Shown: in pieces, positions 54,542 through 64,000 of the stretch
Layout of the letters: every line of letters begins with the position of its first letter
How positions within the stretch are numbered: position 1 is the stretch's first letter
Assembly (NCBI GenBank): GCA_020912385.1
Contig: CP087220.1
Location: 186,001 to 250,000, forward strand
DNA length: 64,000 bases
Source: Neofusicoccum parvum
Lineage: Eukaryota; Ascomycota; Dothideomycetes; Botryosphaeriales; Botryosphaeriaceae
Direction of reading: 5' to 3'
Position numbers and translations under genes: made by a program
Notes under the pieces: generated by a model
The model's database searches: none
The model's input: the letters and a program-made list of their open reading frames with translations, nothing else
What the model was told of the DNA's origin: nothing

Positions 54542-57142
54542 ATGCCTTCCGACGGCACCGTCTCGGCGAGCCTCTCTCCGTTTGGCGTCGCCAGGTCGAC
54601 GGTCAGCGAGAAGCCGCTCTCCCAGGAGGAGATCCGCAAGTATGACGCCTACTTCAACGCCTCCATGTACCTCTGCTTGGGCATGATCTACTTGAAGGAG
54701 AACCCGCTTCTCCGGGAGCCGTTGAAGCTGTCGCACATCAAGGTAGGCCAATTGGGTGCATTCTTAAGTTGCGGGGTCTAACATGTGATTCTTGCTCAGG
54801 CACGCCTCCTTGGCCACTGGGGCTCTGATGCCGGCCAAAGCTTCACCTACCTCCACTTCAACCGTCTGATCAAGAAGTACGACGTGGATGCTATTTTCAT
54901 TTCCGGCCCTGGTCACGGTGCTCCGGCTGTGCTGTCCAACGCCTACCTGGAGGGCACATACACCGAGACGTACCCCGATATCTCCGAGGACGTCGAGGGC
55001 ATGCGTCGCTTCTTCAAGCAATTCTCCTTCCCTGGTGGAATTGGCAGCCATGCCACTCCGGAGACTCCCGGCAGTATCCACGAGGGTGGAGAGCTTGGCT
55101 ACGCCATTTCTCACGCATTCGGTGCCGTTTTCGATCATCCGGATCTGATCGCGCTGACAATGGTCGGTGACGGCGAGGCTGAGACTGGCCCTCTCGCGAC
55201 GAGCTGGCACAGCACAAAGTTCCTGAATCCCATCACTGACGGAGCCGTGCTTCCGGTCCTGCATCTGAACGGCTACAAGATCAACAACCCCACCATCCTT
55301 GCCCGCATCAGCCATGACGAGCTCGAGCAACTTTTCCGCGGCTACGGCTGGGAGCCTTTCTTCGTCGAAGGAAGCGAGATGGAATCCATGCACCAAGCCA
55401 TGGCCTCAACTCTTGAGGCCTGCGTCCTGAAGATCCGCGAGTACCAGAAGCAAGCCCGTGATACCGGCAAGGCATTCCGCCCTCGCTGGCCGATGATTGT
55501 GCTCCGCACTCCCAAGGGCTGGTCTGGTCCCCGCAAGCTCGGTAACCACTTCCTGGAGGGCTTCTGGCGTTCTCACCAAGTCCCCATCACCGATGTGCAT
55601 GGCAAGCCCGAGAGCCTAGCGAAGCTTGAGGAGTGGCTGCGCAGTTACAAGCCGGAAGAGCTGTTCGACAAGGAGGGCAAGTTGATTGATGAACTCAGGG
55701 AACTGGCCCCCGAAGGCAACAGGCGCATGTGCGCGAACCCGGTGGCGAATGGTGGTCTTGTCAAGCACAAGCTCAAGGTTCCGGACTTCCGCGACTACAA
55801 GTTCAACGTTCTGAAGTCCGGTGTCTCGGAAGATGGATCCATGAGTCGCTTTGGCACGTTCGTGCGTGACGTGGTGGCGAAGAACCTCAACCGCTTCCGT
55901 GTGTTCGGCCCGGATGAGACGCAGTCGAACAAGCTTGACGCCATCTACGAGGTTGGCCAGAAGGTCTGGATGGCTGACTACTTCGATGAGGACGCGGATG
56001 GCGGAAACCTTGCCTTTGCAGGAAGAGTCATGGAGATGCTCAGTGAGCACACCGTGGAAGGTTGGCTGGAGGGCTACATTCTCTCCGGTCGCCACGGCCT
56101 GATCAACAGTTACGAGCCGTTCATCCACATCATCGACTCCATGGTCAACCAGCACTGCAAGTGGATTGAGAAGGCCAGCGAGGTTGAATGGCGCCAGAGT
56201 ATCGCCTCACTTAACATCCTGCTGACTGCCACCGTCTGGCGCCAGGATCACAATGGTTTCACCCACCAGGATCCTGGTTTCCTTGACGTTGTCGCCAACA
56301 AGAGCCCCGAGGTTGTGAGGATCTATCTGCCTCCCGATGCCAACTGCCTGCTGAGCGTGGGAGATCACTGTCTTCGCTCCTCTAACTACGTCAATGTCAT
56401 TGTTGCAGACAAGCAGAACCATCTACAGTTCTTGGACATGGAGGCTGCTATTGCCCACTGCACGAAGGGTCTGGGTATCTGGGATTGGGCCTCAACGGGT
56501 GAGTACATCCTAATACTGCTGGGGGCTGTGGATTCGTACTGACACAATGCCCAGATGCTGGCGAAGAGCCTGATGTCGTCATGGCATGCTGTGGTGACGT
56601 CCCTACGCACGAGTCCCTCGCTGCCACCGCGCTCCTCCGCGATTACCTTCCGGGCATCAAGGTAAGTTTCTGCCACAAATGTCTCCCAGATCATGGCTCA
56701 GAATACTTACATCACACATCAGATCCGCTTCGTCAACGTTGTTGACCTCTTCAAGCTGATTCCCGCTTCGGAACACCCGCACGGCTGCACTGACGCCGAG
56801 TTCAAGGCAATCTTCACCGATGACAAGCCCGTCATCTTCAACTTCCACAGCTACCCCTGGCTCATCCACCGCTTGACATACAGGCGCAAGGGCCAGCACA
56901 ACTTGCACGTGGTGGGCTATCTTGAGAAGGGCAACATTGACACGCCGCTCGAGCTGGCCATCCGCAACGGCACTGACCGCTTCAGTCTTGCCATTGACGC
57001 CATTGATCGCATGCCCGGTCTCGGCAACAAGGGCTCGGCTGCGAGGGAAGCCTTGCTTAACCGGCAGATCAGCGCGCGCAACTACGCCTTCCACGAGGGC
57101 ATCGATCCTGAGGATCTGAGGACCTGGAGGTGGCCGTACTAA
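54542..57142 (+). CDS. Xylulose-5-phosphate/fructose-6-phosphate phosphoketolase (808 aa, 4 exons)
   Basis: Exons are 54542-54742, 54800-56498, 56555-56661 and 56723-57142 (2427 nt); introns 57, 56 and 61 nt. The phosphoketolase signature [14 protein letters not shown] is present, as are the thiamine-diphosphate region [27 protein letters not shown], and [13 protein letters not shown] in the second domain. Length is the family norm (about 800). The enzyme splits xylulose-5-phosphate or fructose-6-phosphate with phosphate to acetyl phosphate plus a triose or tetrose phosphate, using ThDP and Mg2+. In fungi it feeds acetyl-CoA supply through acetate kinase; neither acetate kinase nor phosphotransacetylase is in the window. 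The protein should be cytosolic. High expression is suggested by leader and codon choice. Confidence 0.96.
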
Positions 57143-57686
57143 CCATGTAAGACGATGTTACGATTATGATTTGATCTGAATTTGGTGTGGGCTGGTCCTG
57201 TTTCTGGTGATTTCCTTTTGTGTCTCCCTTCTGGGATATTAAGTGGATTTCCTTGGGTACTCCTTCATCCGGCTTCTGACAAGAAAGAAAGAAAAGGAAA
57301 GAAAGACAAGATCTCTTCTCCCATATGTTATCTTACCACTCATGTACAAGGTTCGACATCAGAAGATAATGGAAAAAGCTTTACGCGACGTCCTGCCTAT
57401 GAGGTTTGCCGTTGAGCACATGTGCTCCAGTAGGATTCCCACTGGCGCACTGGTGAAGAACTGATAGGTTGTGCTGCGTTTTGACTCATAGGATACAGAT
57501 GAAACACCCTTGCCGCGCATTGCAAAAACAGGCAAGGCTAGCATCCTTCACAACGTCCCTTCTTAGTCAGCTACGCGTATATCAGCAATCCCGCTCACCA
57601 CCTCCAACTCATAGCACTGCCGCTAGTCCACCTTACCAAATTAATACCTCTGCTCTCAATCTACCTCAAATTACCGAATCACCACC
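57143..57686. other. Intergenic
   Basis: This gap contains a GAAA-rich simple stretch (about 57281-57308) in the probable 3' UTR of the phosphoketolase and the promoter of the hydrolase gene. No other gene is supported. Confidence 0.4.
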
Positions 57687-58469
57687 ATGACCAACACCAA
57701 ACCAACCACCCCGCCCCCCTGCTGCCTCACCGGCACGCCCCACCCAGGCACGCCCACCGGACGCACCGGAACGCTCTCCAGCAACCGCGCCTACATCACG
57801 GGCACCAACCCCCGCGCCGCCATCCTCCTCATCCACGACCTCCTCGGCTGGGCCTTCCCGAACACGCGGCTGCTGGCCGACCACTACGCGCAGCACGCCT
57901 CCGCCACCGTCTTCCTGCCCGACTTCTTCGACGGCGCCGCGCTGCCGGCCGCGCCGCTGCTGGCCGGGCCCGCGTACTGGGGGCCCGATCTCGACGTCGC
58001 GGGGTTCGTGGCCAGGAACGCGCGGGCGGTGCGCGAGCCCGAGGTCGTGGCGTGCGCGCGCGCGCTGCGGGCGGAGGCGGGGTTCGAGAGGGTGGCGGCG
58101 GTGGGGTTTTGCTACGGCGGGTGGGCCGTGTTTCGGCTGGGGGCGCGCGAGTGGGGGGGCGAGAGGCTGGTGGATTGCGTCTGCGCGGGCCATCCGAGCT
58201 TGCTGACGGAGGCGGATGTTGATGGGGTGGGCGTGCCGGTGCAGGTGTTGGCGCCGGAGGTGGATCCGACGTTTACGGCGGAGTTGAAGAGGTATACGTT
58301 TGGGAGGTTGATGGAGCTGGGCGTGCCGTTTGATTGGCAGCATTTTCCGGGGGTCGAGCATGCGTGTTTGGTAAGGGGGGATCCGGAGAGGGAGGGGGAG
58401 AGAGAGGCGATGGCTAGGGGGAGGAATGCGGCGGTGGCGTGGTTGAGGCAGTGGTTGCATGATGAATGA
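57687..58469 (+). CDS. Dienelactone hydrolase family protein (260 aa)
   Basis: This is a single exon. The Cys-type catalytic triad of the family can be traced: C142 in VGFCYGGWAVF, D193 in APEVDPTF and H225 in PGVEHACLVRGD. The fold begins with AILLIHDLLGWAFPNTRLLA. The short N-terminal part CCLTGTPHPGTPTGRTG is typical of fungal members. The enzyme class opens lactone or ester bonds; in bacteria it converts dienelactone to maleylacetate during aromatic breakdown, but the many fungal homologues are mostly uncharacterised. No ring-cleavage gene is nearby, so no pathway can be proposed. The antisense strand is also open over most of the gene because of GC bias. Convergent with the MDR oxidoreductase downstream. 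Confidence 0.9.
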   Translation: MTNTKPTTPPPCCLTGTPHPGTPTGRTGTLSSNRAYITGTNPRAAILLIHDLLGWAFPNTRLLADHYAQHASATVFLPDFFDGAALPAAPLLAGPAYWGPDLDVAGFVARNARAVREPEVVACARALRAEAGFERVAAVGFCYGGWAVFRLGAREWGGERLVDCVCAGHPSLLTEADVDGVGVPVQVLAPEVDPTFTAELKRYTFGRLMELGVPFDWQHFPGVEHACLVRGDPEREGEREAMARGRNAAVAWLRQWLHDE

Positions 58470-58697
58470 GATTGCGGAAAAGAAGTACTTCGTATGCTTC
58501 TGTAGTCAATTTACATGGTTCGTCTTGGTACGTCCTACTTCCTTGTCATCTGTTCGTGTTTTAAAAGGAAAAACACCTTCCTTTGGCGCGGAGATAACTT
58601 TGGGCGACACTCTCAAATAGAAATGGTTTTTTTTTCCTGCCCGAACATCCTCGTGATTAAGAGAGCTGCATACATGATGACACATCCGGCTCATTTT

Positions 58698-59955
58698 TCA
58701 GAGCTTGATCACAACCTTACCCACATGCTTCCCCGAGTATAGATACTCAAATGCTGCAGGGCAATCCTCAAAGGCATATGTTCGATCAATAATCGAATCA
58801 AGCTGGACATTCTTTTCCTCGAGGAACTTATTCAGATCTTCGAAGTCCTTCCTCGAGCCTGCGAGAATACCCCTAGTTATCCGAAGGTTATTACAAGTAC
58901 ATTTACTGGGTGGGGGAATGGTGGGGAAAATAGACGAAGATCATGCTATAGTTTCGCAACTTACTGAAGCTTGGCCGCCTTAATCATAAGGGTCAGGAGA
59001 ATGCTGGGGCTCCAGTCGGCTTCAAGGCCTTCAAGAAATCCAATCAGAGAAATTGTACCGCCCTTCTTGCGCAACGCCGTCAAGTCAGACGGAATAGAAC
59101 TTGGCCCAATGTTGTTGATGACAAAATCTACTCCTCTGCCATTAGTAAGAGATAGGGCCTCCGCTGCAGTATCCGTGTGCGTCTTGTAATTGATTCCTTG
59201 AACCTCAGGGCCGATTGCCTTGACTTTCTCAAGCTTGGAGTCAGACGAAGACGTGATGATGGGTTTGATGCCAGCCGCAAGACATATGGCGAGCGCAAAC
59301 ATGCTGACGCCGCCAGTGCCTTTCGTTCGTCAGTGAAGAGACCACAGAAACACCAGTGTTTAATCCAACCTTGTAGCAACGCAGTCGCATCCTGCTTCCT
59401 CCCCTCGAGCGAATCCAGCGCTTTCCAAGCCGTCAACCCCGCACACGGAATCGTCGAAGCCTATCCACTCGATCAGCCAACTTCGCACACCACGCGCCGC
59501 CGCAACCAGAACTCGACGCCTACCTCCTCCCACGACAACTGCCGCGGCAGCATCACCAGCACCTTCTCCTCAAACACGCCATACTCCCTCAAAACCCCCG
59601 GCGCATTGCCCCCCGGTGCCACTGCATCCGCATCCCTCTCCTCACCCGTCAGATACGCCGAATTGACCGTCGGCGCCACGCGATCCCCTACGCCAAAACG
59701 GTTCACTTGGTCTCCCACCGCCACGACCTCCGCCGCGCAGTCCGACGCCGGTATGCCGCCGGTCTCGACGGGCACGGGATAGCGGCCTTCGTGCAGCATG
59801 GCGACGTCGCGGAAGTTGAGGGAGACGGCGCGGATGCGGACGAGGACGTCGTGGGGACCGAGGGACTCGGGAAGCGTTTCGGTGGAGAGGGCGATGGAGA
59901 GCGGGTAGGGGGGCGCGGTGCGGCGGTAGGCGCGGTAGGTGCGTGGGTAGGCCAT
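58698..59955 (-). CDS. MDR-superfamily oxidoreductase, quinone oxidoreductase-like (350 aa, 4 exons)
   Basis: Exons are 59955-59524, 59460-59370, 59319-58965 and 58872-58698 (1053 nt). Introns: 63 nt (GTAGGC), 50 nt (donor GTTGGA, branch ACTGAC) and 92 nt (GTAAGT). Spliced signatures: SLNFRDVAMLHEGRYPVP and IPASDCAAEVVAVGDQV in the catalytic domain, CAGLTAWKAL, and the nucleotide-binding turn LLQGTGGVSMFALAI. The usual structural-zinc Cys cluster is absent, so it belongs to the zinc-free or single-zinc quinone-oxidoreductase side of the medium-chain family. It ends GKHVGKVVIKL, the normal family C-terminus. It reduces an aldehyde, enone or quinone with NAD(P)H; substrate unknown. Confidence 0.88.
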
Positions 59956-60460
59956 GATGGAGGATGATTGCTTGGTTTCTGAAAAGTGCTCTTTCTTCGG
60001 TTTGAAGTTCTGGTAAGGTGGGTTGTTTTCTACATCTGAATGCTTCGAAGAATTTCTCCAATGTCAAACATGGAAAAATTCAGTGAAGGATGAGTAGCAA
60101 AGATTCTAGTATCCGAGCGGAAGAGTTTGAAATCAGTACTGGGGAAAGCAATGTTTTATCCTCATATATTGTAGGAACGGCTGTCCGTTTTGATTCGACC
60201 GCTTACAATTGCAGTTTTCATACCCGGTGCCATTTCTTCGGGTTTGTCAGCCTTTCCGTCCGTTTTAGTCCGAGGTGAACCCCTCTCAAGATGTGAGTGA
60301 GTGTCTATGTGCGGATGCCAATACGGCTTAATGCATGCGCTCTTTCGTAAGTTTTGGTGTTTTTGATGTGACTATAAGGCTAGCTTCCTCCTACCAAACC
60401 CCTTGTAAGTCACTGAAGTAGAAGCATTAAACGCAATTCAAATACGTAGTTCCTTCCCAT
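59956..60460. other. Intergenic
   Basis: This 505-bp gap lies between the start of the oxidoreductase and the 3' end of the HET gene. Nothing gene-like is visible. Confidence 0.45.
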
Positions 60461-62830
60461 CTACCGAAGATTGAATACTTGAGATGTCGCCCCCTCGTCA
60501 ACTCTCTCCTGTACATGGTTCCCGTCCATCAAGCCGTGAACGTAGCATTCGCCAACAAATTTCCACGTATCCTTACCATCGCGCTCGTCATCGTCAACCT
60601 TCCGTAAGATGTACGGTGTCTTTCCACCAAAAAGAGCCACAAGCCTGTCCCCAGACTTCGTCTCCAGCGGACACAATCCCAGCCTTGCTTTTCGAGTGAA
60701 GAACAAAACTCTACCACTAGCCTCCTGCGCCATCCCTGCAAACTCTCCGGCCAGTTTCTCGGCGTCCTCTGTTGAATAACACAGCTGCAAGTCTGCACGG
60801 ACGGTCTGCGGGAGCAGCTCCATGGCTGGATCTCTCGTCCCATACTTCCAGTGCGCAGATAAGGACTCCGCGATGCCCGGACGCCGCCACAGCTTCTCAC
60901 CGCTACCATCAGACTCATTCTCGGGGGCTCTGCACAGGAGAACAGTAAGAAACATCTCAAACAGCTCTTCATCGGACAGGTCTCTGTTGAACGCGCATCC
61001 TGCGGGACAGGAACGGTGATGGTCGCATCGCTGCTGATATGTCTCTCTCACTACGGCCCAGAAGTTCGCCGTGGCACGCCTAAACTTGGCGTTCTGTTCG
61101 ATATTCTCAGCCGCGATATTCCAACCTTTTTCTTCAGGATCGTTGTCGTGGACGCCAATTGCGGGCTCAGGCAACACTATATCGATTGGCTCGAGACAAA
61201 AGCCGCGAAGCGAGAGCGTGAATGGATCTGAGTCCTGGGAAATGAGAGCTGAGTCGACTTTCAGATTGCTTGCTGTGTTGAAGCCAGCGTGGAGGATGAG
61301 GTTTCCTCTAGTCCATTTGACCTTTGCGTGGGGCCACAGTGCCCAGGACGGGTGGTTGCTGGTGTCGCCGTCGACGATGCAGCTGCTGACACTCAGACAG
61401 GTTGAACAATTGCAGATGAGCTGCCGAGATGTTGTGATTTCGTGATGTAAGTTCAGAACGTCCAGATTCTTGTACTGTCGTACGCAGGCTTTTGTGAACC
61501 CCGCGTATACCATGCTAGTTGAGTGTTCGTAATTCGGTGTGAGCAATGACTGTGCCTCACAGTGATTTGAGCCCATGTCTGACAAACCTATGATAGCATA
61601 GAGCTTGTCCTTGGGATCTGTTGCTTGAAATTGCGAGACGGTTCGGCGGAAAAGCTGCAGAATGTCGGTGTAACCTGTGCCGTGGCTGGACTCCAGGGCT
61701 TCCTCAGAAATCAATTTTCCATATCTGATTGCAGACAGCTCAGCCCAAAGAGTTGGGATGTCGAAGAAGTTCTCGCGCACGTTCAGTATGCTTGACATGC
61801 GGTACCAGTTGAAAGCGAGCACGATGTCTTCCCAACTCGCACCCATATCGTGAGAGAATCGAATGCGCACAGCGCCCTTTTTGGCCATGTAGACTTCTTG
61901 AAGGACCCAAACTCTGCGGAACCAGCGGCTCCTGAAAATCTTGGCGAGCTCTTTCACGATCTCGGGTTCTCCGACGACCTCTCCTGTCTCGTTATCAACC
62001 ATATGGATCCGCCCCATAAGCTCGTGTATCTCGGGCACAAAATTAGAGAAGTCGGTGTCCAATCCGATTTGCGACTGCACTGTGTTGGATAAGGACGTAA
62101 CGAAGCGGCCGACGAAGTCTCTCACGTTTTGCGCATTCAAGAAAACCTCAACTCGCGAAGCACGAGAGTAGATGTCTCCTATCAACGTGACCTGTTGACT
62201 GCGCTCTTCAAGGTCTCCCTGGTTGATCGAGATAGCATCGATCCAAAACCACTGTCCTCGTGAAGACCCTTCTTCACAGGTTTCTGGGTTGCAGCGGATC
62301 CGACAGAGCACGTCGTATAGGTTCCTGGTGACCTGGAAAGGGTTGAAATCCTCTGGCTTGATCAACGAATAGTCCCCTACACCATTGGGACCCCAGGTGA
62401 CGTGCGCTACTCTGATGGTACGGGTGCTTCGGAAATCTCCCCAGCAGTAAGAGACTGATGAATAGTGGGTATCATCCCAGGGCGCAACAACTTTCCCGAT
62501 CGTGCAACTCAGAATATCGCCCGGTAGTCCTGGCACGATCTGAACCAGACGGATCTCTTTCTTCTCGGTATCGAGCTTTTGATAACAAGTGTAGTTATTC
62601 TTGAGTCGCCTTTGGGTAGTTGATTGGGGATCGTCTACGATAATGTCTTCTGGAACATCCATCGAGTGTTTTGGCTCAGGTTTGAGAGCTGTGAAGCTGT
62701 GGTCTGAAAATGCATGTGCTCCTTGGTCTTTGCATTCGTTGCAAAGGTGGTAGTCTTCGCATGTGTTGCATTGCCAGCAAACGACGAGAATAGGGCGGAT
62801 ACCACACCCATCGCATTCGTACAGAGGCAT
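60461..62830 (-). CDS. ZZ-type zinc finger plus HET domain protein (789 aa)
   Basis: This is a single exon, started at the first ATG (62830); 14 codons of open frame upstream have none. Residues 4-50 form a ZZ zinc finger: C6, C9, C21, C24, C30, C33, H39 and H44, in YECDGCGIRP...YHLCNECKDQ. The HET domain follows from about residue 120: YSSVSYCWGDF, then QWFWIDAISINQGDLEERSQQV, then VWVLQEV. The C-terminal 400 residues include TDPKDKLYAIIGLS, which is usual in such proteins, and a Cys-rich patch (CDHHRSCPAGC). HET domains trigger cell death in vegetative incompatibility; ZZ fingers bind peptides or N-degrons. The fusion suggests a ligand-sensing front end. The specific partner is unknown. Confidence 0.92.
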   Translation of the reverse strand: MPLYECDGCGIRPILVVCWQCNTCEDYHLCNECKDQGAHAFSDHSFTALKPEPKHSMDVPEDIIVDDPQSTTQRRLKNNYTCYQKLDTEKKEIRLVQIVPGLPGDILSCTIGKVVAPWDDTHYSSVSYCWGDFRSTRTIRVAHVTWGPNGVGDYSLIKPEDFNPFQVTRNLYDVLCRIRCNPETCEEGSSRGQWFWIDAISINQGDLEERSQQVTLIGDIYSRASRVEVFLNAQNVRDFVGRFVTSLSNTVQSQIGLDTDFSNFVPEIHELMGRIHMVDNETGEVVGEPEIVKELAKIFRSRWFRRVWVLQEVYMAKKGAVRIRFSHDMGASWEDIVLAFNWYRMSSILNVRENFFDIPTLWAELSAIRYGKLISEEALESSHGTGYTDILQLFRRTVSQFQATDPKDKLYAIIGLSDMGSNHCEAQSLLTPNYEHSTSMVYAGFTKACVRQYKNLDVLNLHHEITTSRQLICNCSTCLSVSSCIVDGDTSNHPSWALWPHAKVKWTRGNLILHAGFNTASNLKVDSALISQDSDPFTLSLRGFCLEPIDIVLPEPAIGVHDNDPEEKGWNIAAENIEQNAKFRRATANFWAVVRETYQQRCDHHRSCPAGCAFNRDLSDEELFEMFLTVLLCRAPENESDGSGEKLWRRPGIAESLSAHWKYGTRDPAMELLPQTVRADLQLCYSTEDAEKLAGEFAGMAQEASGRVLFFTRKARLGLCPLETKSGDRLVALFGGKTPYILRKVDDDERDGKDTWKFVGECYVHGLMDGNHVQERVDEGATSQVFNLR

Positions 62831-64000
62831 CAGTACTGTGGACCAGCTGGAACAAGGCGAGCTAGAGTTCAAAAAGTGAGAGTCTGCAAGGGCGGCTAGG
62901 TGGGGAAGTTTATGTGCTGACTTCGCTCTGACGTGGGGGCCGGAATGACGTAGTGCCGCAACAGTCCCTGGTCGTTCGTCAGCAATAATTCGGCTGCAGT
63001 ATTATTGACTCCAGAAACAAGACGACTAAATGTTGTTGCACTTGAGGACCCTGACGATCGGGAGTCAGCAGTGGAGATCATTACTACTTGTATGGATAAA
63101 AGTCCTCCCGCGTTACACGTCGCAAGAGAGCTAGCTCCTTGATAAGAACAAGCCGCTGATTAAATTCCGCGTCAGCCAGGCATTCAGATAAATCAGCTGC
63201 CAAGTAAGAGACTGAGCCAAAACTACTTTATCCTGTCTGTTTGTGTGTACATACCACACCTCGCTTTCTATATCTTTTCACTTCTCTTGCCTTACCTTGC
63301 CTCGCCTACCAGGTGTATCATCACCTTCGCTTATTCTAGCCTCAACGCCTCTGTTCCATGAATACGAGCCGTTTAACGTTTAAGATTTGACATTGATGCT
63401 AACACCACGCCACTGCCGATCGGGTCGCTGGACCATTAGCTTGGGAACACAGACGATAATATTGGCTGGCTATTGGTTTCTGGTCCGTATCGGATACGAG
63501 TCTGTTATGCTTAAAAGTAAGCGTAGACTGACCTTAGGTTTGTTGGCTCTGAGTACATGATTTGCAAAAAGATGACACAGACTCTGGGTTTCACTGCCAT
63601 CAGAGTGAGTAATATGAAGTCAAATGAATCATTGTTACAAGGTGTTGCATAGATGCTGGAATCTGCGTAAAATGTCATCATGCCCGGATGAATCATTGTG
63701 ATAAGTGATCATTGCACGGCGATTTGCGGCTCGGCTTGGGGGAGCCCCGAATCCGGATTCATAAGCGCTGCCAATGCGCTTCGTATCTCGTACCGTGCGT
63801 GCATGCAGATCGCGCAATTCCACGACGTATCCCGGCATTGCCCACAGGCCAATGGTAGCGCAAGTTGGTACACACCTCGGGACAAGTGAAAGTATAAAGA
63901 TAACAATAGCCCATGCTCTACGTGAGCCAAAACTCGACGAAACAACCCACACCTGACCCGCCAAAGCTCAACACACTTTCCAAGAAATTCCATCCTAGGA
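62831..64000. other. Right-end region without a supported gene
   Basis: Several 60-110 codon frames exist, for example 63964-63635 on the minus strand, but none has a family motif or clear splice partners. The upstream promoter of the ZZ-HET gene should lie at the left end. A gene continuing beyond the window cannot be excluded. Confidence 0.4.

Noticed and set aside
57666..58460. 264-codon minus-strand frame opposite the dienelactone hydrolase
   Set aside because: His/Pro/Arg-rich shadow frame; the plus strand carries a complete catalytic triad.
1..64000. tRNA, rRNA, CRISPR array or intact transposon
   Set aside because: I looked for T-loop-like GGTTCRANNCC with paired arms, regular spaced repeats and transposase or reverse-transcriptase motifs and found none convincing. 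A tRNA scan would settle the first point.

Overview
The window is nuclear DNA of a filamentous ascomycete (Pezizomycotina). Evidence: genes on both strands, short GT-AG introns of about 47-160 nt with RCTRAY-like branch points, and typical fungal families (HET domains, a NACHT-ankyrin protein, a Zn2Cys6 regulator, bZIP/DUF3425, DUF6594, the fungal rhodopsin domain). I cannot name the genus. No rRNA, convincing tRNA, CRISPR array or intact transposon was seen. Spliced models were built by hand; each protein-coding model I call gives an exon sum divisible by three, except the one that is broken at a homopolymer.

Layout. 0-8.4 kb: the C-terminal end of a HET protein (cut by the window edge), a small membrane protein, a DUF6594 membrane protein, a GNAT acetyltransferase, and a rhodopsin-domain protein with a very long Ser/Pro/Thr tail. 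10.6-17.4 kb: a BAHD acyltransferase, a sugar-porter MFS permease divergent from a sulfatase, and a small hypothetical ORF. 17.8-24 kb: a GFA-type zinc protein, a Zn2Cys6 regulator and a DHA1-like MFS exporter.

24.1-34.5 kb is a compact metabolic island: two dissimilar FMN 2-hydroxy-acid oxidases, a RidA imine deaminase, a bZIP/DUF3425 regulator, an amino-acid permease and a DHDPS-family aldolase. Together these suggest uptake and breakdown of an amino acid through imine, 2-oxo and 2-hydroxy acids. This pathway is inferred.

34.7-39.6 kb holds a fungal NLR-like gene (serine esterase, NACHT, ankyrin repeats). Its proline-coding stretch is an uninterrupted 29-nt C run (G on the + strand), and that run puts the N-terminus one base out of frame with the rest. 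This is the most unusual feature of the window: either a hypermutable on/off tract or an assembly error. 40.9-47.3 kb holds a fringe/GT31-like transferase, a hyaluronan-synthase-like GT2 enzyme and an acyltransferase-3 membrane protein, a plausible surface-glycan cluster.

48.7-64 kb is more housekeeping in character: a membrane-anchored ubiquitin protease (UBP1-like), the ribosome-biogenesis factor Alb1, phosphoketolase, a dienelactone hydrolase and an MDR oxidoreductase. It closes with a ZZ-finger/HET protein, so allorecognition-type genes sit at both ends and in the middle.
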